Positions 7,243-11,261 of a DNA stretch of 11,261 nt are shown piece after piece. Below the pieces are notes generated by a model. The model searched no databases. It was not told the DNA's origin and saw nothing but the letters and a program-made list of their open reading frames with translations. Source of the stretch: Piscinibacter sp050175855 (lineage in GTDB: Bacteria > Pseudomonadota > Gammaproteobacteria > Burkholderiales > Burkholderiaceae_C). Both the position numbers and the translations under genes were made by a program. How positions within the stretch are numbered: the stretch's first letter is position 1; every line of letters starts with the position of its first letter. Location: NCBI RefSeq assembly GCF_050175855.1, contig NZ_JBFXIO010000142.1, positions 1-11,261 on the forward strand. The letters run 5' to 3'.

Positions 7243-7254
7243 AAGTGTATACAG
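7243..7254. promoter_or_regulatory. Second candidate GntR operator, upstream of puuD
   Basis: AAGTGTATACA at 7243-7253 is an exact 11-base copy of part of the perfect palindrome found between hiuH and the regulator gene; the core TGTATACA is itself palindromic. It lies in the 183-base gap between hiuH and puuD, about 130 bases before the puuD start, where a separate puuD promoter could sit. I see no convincing -35 box at the proper distance on the minus strand, so only the operator is proposed. Confidence 0.55.
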
Positions 7255-7296
7255 ACCGGCACACGAGCCGATCCGGACTTACCCCGATTCGTGGCC

Positions 7297-7653
7297 TCAG
7301 CTGCCCCGGTAGGTGGCGTACGACCAGGGGCTGGCCAGCAGCGGCACGTGGTAGTGCTGGCCGGCGGCGGCGAGGCCGAAATCCAGCGGCACCTCGTCGA
7401 GGAAGGGTGGCTCGGCCAGCGCCGCGCCGCGGGCGCGGAAGTACGCCGCCACCTCAAACACCAGGCGGTAGCGGCCCGGCTGGAAGGCCTCGCCCTCGAG
7501 CAGTGGCGCGTCGGCGCGGCCGTCGTGGTTCAGCGTGATGCGCTGGAGTTCGATGGCGGTGCCGTCGGCACCGAGGCGGTACAGCCGAACCGCCATGCCG
7601 GCTGCGGGGCAGCCGTTGGCGGTGTCGAGCACGTGCGTGGTGAGCTTGCCCAT
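7297..7653 (-). CDS. hiuH: 5-Hydroxyisourate hydrolase (transthyretin-like)
   Basis: A 118-residue protein, the usual length for bacterial HIU hydrolases. It begins M-G-K-L-T-T-H-V-L-D, with the conserved active-site His at 7, has Arg46 in N-H-D-G-R-A-D, and Y-H-V-P-L-L-A-S-P near 101-109 with the conserved His102. It ends in the diagnostic tetrapeptide Y-R-G-S at 115-118, which separates true hydrolases from hormone-binding transthyretins. No signal peptide, so cytoplasmic. It converts 5-hydroxyisourate, the product of PuuD, to OHCU, the substrate of the UraD domain encoded on the opposite arm. A GAGGA about six bases before the ATG supports the start. It is the first gene of the leftward arm and diverges from the GntR gene across an 80-base control region. 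Confidence 0.96.
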   Translation of the reverse strand: MGKLTTHVLDTANGCPAAGMAVRLYRLGADGTAIELQRITLNHDGRADAPLLEGEAFQPGRYRLVFEVAAYFRARGAALAEPPFLDEVPLDFGLAAAGQHYHVPLLASPWSYATYRGS

Positions 7654-7672
7654 GAAGGTCCTCGAGTGATGC

Positions 7673-7700
7673 TTGCGGGTTCGCCAAAAGTGTATACACT
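7673..7700 (+). promoter_or_regulatory. Candidate promoter of the regulator-puuE-uraD operon
   Basis: TTGCGG (7673-7678) and TACACT (7695-7700) are separated by 16 bases, a fair sigma-70 match. Transcription would start near 7706-7708, leaving a leader of about 27 bases before the ATG at 7734. The -10 box lies inside the palindrome, so binding there would block initiation. The boxes are read by eye. Confidence 0.4.
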
Positions 7701-7702
7701 TT
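7687..7702. promoter_or_regulatory. Perfect 16-base palindrome, candidate GntR operator
   Basis: AAAGTGTATACACTTT is a perfect inverted repeat with no spacer, in the 80-base gap between the divergent hiuH and GntR genes. It is AT-rich in strongly GC-rich DNA. FCD-type GntR dimers typically bind short palindromes centred on a T-A-T-A-C-A-like core. It overlaps the candidate -10 boxes of both divergent promoters, suggesting joint repression of both arms and autoregulation, with relief by a urate-pathway metabolite (inference). Confidence 0.7.
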
Positions 7703-7716
7703 GCTCAGCGAATCAA
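7689..7716 (-). promoter_or_regulatory. Candidate promoter of the hiuH arm
   Basis: On the minus strand TTGATT (complement of 7711-7716) and TACACT (complement of 7689-7694) are separated by 16 bases. A start near 7682 would leave a leader of about 29 bases before the hiuH ATG. It mirrors the forward promoter, with the same TACACT hexamer supplied by the other half of the palindrome. Confidence 0.4.
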
Positions 7717-7733
7717 GTACCGACCGTCTCCAC

Positions 7734-8489
7734 ATGCCGCGCAGCAGCCCCACCCTGCAGGTCGTCCGCCCGAGCGCGAAGGCGAGCAAGCCGCGCGCCA
7801 GCGCCGGCTCGGCCGGAGATGCCGGCACCCATACGCAGCGCATCGTCGAGTCGATCACCGCGGCCATCGTCGAGCGCCGCCTGATGCCCGGCACCAAGTT
7901 GGCCGAGCAGAAGATCGCCGACATCTTCAAGGTCTCGCGCACGCTGGTGCGCCAGGCGCTGAACCAGCTCAGCCGCGACAAGCTGGTGACGCTGGAGCCG
8001 GCGCGCGGCGCGCGCGTGGCCGAGCCGAGCATCGAGGAGGCACGCCAGGTGTTCGAGGTGCGGCGCCTGCTGGAGTCGGCCATGATCCGCCGCGCTGCCG
8101 CCGAGCTCAGCGATGCGCAGCTGGCCGAACTGCGCGCCCACCTGCGCGACGAACAGGCCGCGGTGCAGCGCACCGACGTCTCCGGCCGCACCCGGCTGCT
8201 GGCCGACTTCCACGTGGTCATCGCCCGCATGCTCGGCAACGAGGTGCTGGCCGACCTGCTCGCCGATCTCGTCACCCGCTCGTCGCTGATCGCGCTGATG
8301 TACCAGTCGTCCCACTCGGCCGAGCACTCCTACGAGGAGCACGTGGCCATCGTCGAGGCGCTGGCCCGTCGTGACGCGCGCGCCGCGGTCAAGCTGATGG
8401 ACGAGCACCTGCACAACGTCGAGCACAACCTGCGCCTCGATCCGCGCACGCCCGACCTCACCGACGCCCTCAAGCCCTACGCCCCATGA
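7734..8489 (+). CDS. GntR-family transcriptional regulator with FCD domain
   Basis: A 251-residue cytoplasmic DNA-binding protein. After a basic, low-complexity tail (1-30) there is a winged helix-turn-helix at about 34-98: I-V-E-R-R-L-M-P-G-T-K-L-A-E-Q near 45-59, and the recognition region V-S-R-T-L-V-R-Q-A-L at 67-76. The C-terminal FCD ligand domain spans about 103-235. Of the usual FCD metal ligands, the three His are present (H160 in D-F-H, H203 in E-E-H, H225 in D-E-H), but the position four before H160, usually Asp, is Leu156. The ATG at 7734 is preferred to a TTG at 7701, which would fall in the operator. No good Shine-Dalgarno is seen. Its stop overlaps the puuE start, and the palindrome is just upstream, so it probably represses both urate-catabolic arms and itself. 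The inducer is unknown. Confidence 0.93.
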   Translation: MPRSSPTLQVVRPSAKASKPRASAGSAGDAGTHTQRIVESITAAIVERRLMPGTKLAEQKIADIFKVSRTLVRQALNQLSRDKLVTLEPARGARVAEPSIEEARQVFEVRRLLESAMIRRAAAELSDAQLAELRAHLRDEQAAVQRTDVSGRTRLLADFHVVIARMLGNEVLADLLADLVTRSSLIALMYQSSHSAEHSYEEHVAIVEALARRDARAAVKLMDEHLHNVEHNLRLDPRTPDLTDALKPYAP

Positions 8490-9418
8490 CGAATACACCC
8501 TATCCCCGCGACCTGGTCGGCTACGGCCGCACCCCGCCGCATGCCCGCTGGCCCGGCAACGCCCGCATTGCCGTGCAGTTCGTGCTGAACTACGAGGAAG
8601 GCGGCGAGAACAGCGTGCTGCACGGCGATGCCGGCAGCGAGCAGTTCCTGTCCGAGATGTTCAACCCGCCGGCCTTCGCGGATCGCCACCTGAGCATGGA
8701 GTCGATCTACGAATACGGCTCGCGCGTCGGCGTGTGGCGGCTGCTGCGCGAGTTCGAGAAACGCGGACTGCCGCTCACCGTGTTCGGCGTCTCGATGGCA
8801 CTCGAACGCCACCCCGAGCTGACCCAGGCCTTCGTCGAGCTCGAGCACGAGATCGCCTGCCACGGCTGGCGCTGGATCCATTACCAGGGCATGCCGGAAG
8901 CGCAGGAGCGCGAGCACATGCGCATCGGCATGGAAATCATCGAGAAACTCACCGGCGAGCGTCCGCTGGGCTGGTATACCGGCCGAGACAGCCCGAATAC
9001 GCGCCGGCTGGTGGCCGACCACGGCGGCTTCGAGTACGACAGCGACTATTACGGCGACGACCTGCCCTTCTGGACGCAAGTGACGAAGACCGACGGCACG
9101 ACGGTGCCGCACCTCGTCGTGCCCTACACGCTGGACACCAACGACATGCGCTTCTCGCTGCCGCAGGGCTTCAGCCAGGGCGACGACTTATTCACCTACC
9201 TGCGCGATGCCTTCGACGTGCTCTACGCCGAGGGCGAGGAGGCTCCCAAGATGCTCAGCGTGGGCATGCACTGCCGGCTGCTCGGCCGGCCCGGGCGCAT
9301 GCGCTCGTTGCAGCGCTTCCTCGACCACATCGAGCGCCACGACCGCGTCTGGGTGTGTCGCCGCATCGACATCGCACGCCACTGGAAGCAGGTGCATCCC
9401 TTCAAGGCCTCCGCATGA
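8486..9418 (+). CDS. puuE: Allantoinase PuuE (polysaccharide-deacetylase fold)
   Basis: A 310-residue cytoplasmic enzyme of the PuuE type, which opens (S)-allantoin to allantoate and is unrelated to the amidohydrolase-type AllB. Family features seen are the N-terminal P-R-D-L-V-G-Y-G-R-T-P-P (7-18), N-Y-E-E-G-G-E-N-S (35-43), M-E-S-I-Y-E-Y-G-S-R-V-G (71-82), the NodB-like E-I-A-C-H-G-W-R-W (122-130) followed by I-H-Y, Y-T-G-R-D-S-P-N-T-R (164-173), and S-V-G-M-H-C-R-L-L-G-R-P-G-R (258-271). The length agrees with the family (about 300-310). It has no Shine-Dalgarno of note; its ATG overlaps the regulator stop by 4 bases, so translation is probably coupled. The next gene supplies both the preceding step (UraD) and the following step (allantoate hydrolysis). 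Confidence 0.94.
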   Translation: MTNTPYPRDLVGYGRTPPHARWPGNARIAVQFVLNYEEGGENSVLHGDAGSEQFLSEMFNPPAFADRHLSMESIYEYGSRVGVWRLLREFEKRGLPLTVFGVSMALERHPELTQAFVELEHEIACHGWRWIHYQGMPEAQEREHMRIGMEIIEKLTGERPLGWYTGRDSPNTRRLVADHGGFEYDSDYYGDDLPFWTQVTKTDGTTVPHLVVPYTLDTNDMRFSLPQGFSQGDDLFTYLRDAFDVLYAEGEEAPKMLSVGMHCRLLGRPGRMRSLQRFLDHIERHDRVWVCRRIDIARHWKQVHPFKASA

Positions 9419-11196
9419 CGATCACCCTCGACCAACTCAATGCCGCGCCGGCGGCCGAGGCCGCCCGGTGGCTCGACGGCCTGTACGAACACTCGCCGTG
9501 GATCGCCGAGCGCGCGCTGCAGCGCCGGCCGTTCACCTCGCTGGCGCAGCTCAAGCGCGCGATGGTGGAGGTGCTTGCCGAGGCCGGCCGCGACGCCCAG
9601 GTGGCGCTGATCCGCGCCCACCCCGAACTCGCCGGCAAGGCGATGGTCTCGAAGACGCTCACCGCCGAATCGACGAACGAGCAGACCACCTCGGGCCTGA
9701 CCAACTGCTCGCCGCAGGAGTTCGCCCGCATCCAGCAGCTCAATGCCGACTACAACGCGAAGTTCGGCTGGCCCTTCATCCTCGCCGTGCGTGGCCCGCG
9801 CGGCACGGGCCTGTCGCGCGCGGAGATCATCGCCACCTTCGCGCGCCGGCTCGACAACCACCCGGACTACGAGCTGGCCGAGTGCCTGCGCAACATCCAT
9901 CGCATCGCCGAGATCCGCCTGAACGACAAGTTCGGCCACGAGCCGGTGCTGGGCAACCAGGTCTGGGACTGCGCCGAGATCCTCGCCCGCCACAGCGACC
10001 CGGGCTATGCCGAGCACGGGCAGCTGACCGTCACCTACCTCACCAATGCGCACCAGGCCTGCCAGATGCAGCTGCAGCGCTGGATGCGCGACTGCGGCTT
10101 CGACGAGGTGCGGGTGGATGCGGTGGGCAACGTGGTGGGCGTCTATCACGGCAGCGATCCGTCGGCGAAGCGCCTGCTGACCGGCAGCCACTTCGACACC
10201 GTTCGCAACGGCGGGAAGTACGACGGGCGCCTGGGCATCTTCGTGCCGCTGGTATGCGTGCGCGAACTGCACCTCGCCGGCCGGCGGCTTCCCTTCGGCC
10301 TCGAGGTGATCGGCTTCGCGGAAGAAGAAGGCCAGCGCTACAAGGCCACCTTCCTCGGCTCGGGCGCGGTCACGGGCGACTTCGCCCCCGCCTGGCTCGA
10401 TCAGCGCGACGCCGACGGGATCACCATGCGCGAGGCGATGAAGGCGGCAGGGCTTCCCGGAACGCTGGACGCCATCCGCGCCGGGAAGCGCGACCTGTCG
10501 CGCTACCTCGGCTTCGTCGAGGTGCACATCGAGCAGGGGCCGGTGCTCAACGAGCTCGACCTGCCGCTGGGCGTGGTCACCTCGATCAACGGCAGCGTGC
10601 GCTACCTCGGCGAGGTGATCGGCATGGCCAGCCACGCCGGCACCACGCCGATGGACCGGCGCCGCGACGCGGCCGTGGCAGTGGCCGAGCTGGCGCAGTT
10701 CGTCGAGAAGCGCGCCTCGAGCGTGCCCGACGTGGTGGGCACCATCGGCATGCTGAACGTGCCCAGCGGCTCGATCAACGTCGTACCGGGGCGCTGCACG
10801 TTCAGCCTCGACCTGCGCGCCACCACGAACGAGGCCCGCGATGCGCTGGCCCGCGACGTGCTGGCCGAGCTCGAGTCCATCTGCACACGCCGCGGCCTGC
10901 ACTTCAAAGTGGAAGAGACGATGCGTGCCGCCGCCGCACCGAGCGCGCCCGAATGGCAGCGCCGCTGGGAGCGGGCCGTCGAGTCGCTCGGCCTGCCGGT
11001 CTTCCGCATGCCCAGCGGCGCCGGGCACGACGCGATGAAGCTGCACGAGGTGATGCCGCAGGCCATGCTGTTCCTGCGCGGGCTGAATGCCGGCATCAGC
11101 CACAACCCGCTCGAATCCATCACCAACGACGACGCCGAACTCTGCGTGCGGGCCTTCCAGCACCTGCTCGGCCAACTGGAAGAAGTACCCGCATGA
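9415..11196 (+). CDS. Fusion of OHCU decarboxylase (UraD) and allantoate amidohydrolase
   Basis: One uninterrupted 593-residue frame with two enzymes. Residues about 1-172 are a UraD-type OHCU decarboxylase: catalytic His69 in H-P-E-L-A-G-K, E-Q at 89-90 in S-T-N-E-Q-T-T-S-G-L, Y-N-A-K-F-G-W-P-F-I at 113-122 and I-H-R-I-A-E-I-R-L at 161-169; it makes (S)-allantoin. Residues about 180-593 are an M20-type allantoate amidohydrolase with the expected metal and catalytic residues: G-S-H-F-D-T-V (His259), K-Y-D-G-R-L-G (Asp270), E-E-E-G at 303-306, V-H-I-E-Q-G-P (His371) and S-H-N-P-L-E (His563). It makes ureidoglycine, CO2 and ammonia. Each half is of full family length and both look active; there is almost no linker. 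The frame stays open upstream to about 8734, but that part overlaps puuE, and the start at 9415 gives the normal UraD N-terminus and a 4-base overlap. Confidence 0.95.
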   Translation: MTITLDQLNAAPAAEAARWLDGLYEHSPWIAERALQRRPFTSLAQLKRAMVEVLAEAGRDAQVALIRAHPELAGKAMVSKTLTAESTNEQTTSGLTNCSPQEFARIQQLNADYNAKFGWPFILAVRGPRGTGLSRAEIIATFARRLDNHPDYELAECLRNIHRIAEIRLNDKFGHEPVLGNQVWDCAEILARHSDPGYAEHGQLTVTYLTNAHQACQMQLQRWMRDCGFDEVRVDAVGNVVGVYHGSDPSAKRLLTGSHFDTVRNGGKYDGRLGIFVPLVCVRELHLAGRRLPFGLEVIGFAEEEGQRYKATFLGSGAVTGDFAPAWLDQRDADGITMREAMKAAGLPGTLDAIRAGKRDLSRYLGFVEVHIEQGPVLNELDLPLGVVTSINGSVRYLGEVIGMASHAGTTPMDRRRDAAVAVAELAQFVEKRASSVPDVVGTIGMLNVPSGSINVVPGRCTFSLDLRATTNEARDALARDVLAELESICTRRGLHFKVEETMRAAAAPSAPEWQRRWERAVESLGLPVFRMPSGAGHDAMKLHEVMPQAMLFLRGLNAGISHNPLESITNDDAELCVRAFQHLLGQLEEVPA

Positions 11197-11261
11197 ACGC
11201 CTACGAGAAACTCGACGCCTGGATCGACGCCCACTTCGACGAGCAGGTGCGCACCCTGCAG
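11193..11261 (+). CDS. Start of a further gene, probably M20-type peptidase/deacylase (partial)
   Basis: The ATG at 11193 overlaps the stop of the fusion gene by 4 bases, and a GGAAGAAG (11178-11185) precedes it. The 23 visible residues read M-N-A-Y-E-K-L-D-A-W-I-D-A-H-F-D-E-Q-V-R-T-L-Q and run off the window edge. The pattern, a short helix of the form L-D-A-W-I-D-x-H-F-D-E-x-V followed by L-Q, resembles the N-terminus of M20-family ArgE/DapE-like hydrolases, which often follow allantoate-hydrolase genes in Burkholderiales (recalled, not searched). By position it is the next member of the urate operon; a role in ureidoglycine or ureidoglycolate handling is possible but not shown. Confidence 0.6.
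   Translation, partial: MNAYEKLDAWIDAHFDEQVRTLQ

Noticed and set aside
7701..7733. TTG start giving 11 more residues to the GntR regulator
   Set aside because: It would begin inside the operator/promoter, before the likely transcription start near 7707; the ATG at 7734 is a better fit.
8973..8980. GGTATACC palindrome resembling a GntR operator core
   Set aside because: It lies within puuE codons for W-Y-T, differs from the TGTATACA core in the outer bases and has no promoter context.
8734..9414. Upstream in-frame extension of the fusion gene to 820 residues
   Set aside because: The extra 227 residues are an out-of-frame reading of puuE, Arg/Ala/His-rich; the UraD family starts normally at 9415.
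9223..11175. Long minus-strand open frame opposite the fusion gene
   Set aside because: Antisense shadow; both enzyme active sites are intact on the plus strand.

Overview
The window is GC-rich, gap-poor bacterial DNA. Codon use, the Gram-negative-type porin and protein similarities recalled from family knowledge suggest a betaproteobacterium of the order Burkholderiales (inference; no rRNA or marker gene is present). It holds ten coding regions with a clear product or family, one 3'-truncated gene at the right edge and possibly the last codons of another gene at the left edge. I see no tRNA, rRNA, CRISPR array or mobile element. The longest stretch without a gene is 183 bases.

Left third (14-3329, + strand): a tightly packed signalling operon. 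It encodes a secreted FecR-domain protein, a membrane protein with a DUF3365/Tll0287-like c-type haem sensor domain plus HAMP, and a soluble Hanks-type Ser/Thr protein kinase with two similar C-terminal helical repeats. Each gene starts inside the stop codon of the previous one (ATGA). Signal and substrate are unknown.

Middle and right (3351-11261): a urate-catabolism locus built around a divergent control region at about 7654-7733. Leftward run hiuH (5-hydroxyisourate hydrolase), puuD (membrane urate hydroxylase with a cytochrome c domain), a general porin and an NCS2 purine permease. Rightward run a GntR/FCD regulator, puuE (allantoinase), a fused UraD-allantoate amidohydrolase and the start of a further gene, probably an M20-type hydrolase. 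Together they give outer- and inner-membrane uptake of urate, then urate -> 5-hydroxyisourate (PuuD) -> OHCU (HiuH) -> (S)-allantoin (UraD half) -> allantoate (PuuE) -> ureidoglycine (amidohydrolase half), all in about 8 kb.

Regulation: a perfect 16-base palindrome (7687-7702) lies between the divergent hiuH and regulator genes, and an 11-base exact partial copy lies upstream of puuD (7243-7253). These are the best candidates for the GntR operators. The most notable points are the UraD-AllC fusion joining non-consecutive pathway steps, the two-site operator arrangement, and the haem sensor/kinase operon of unknown output.
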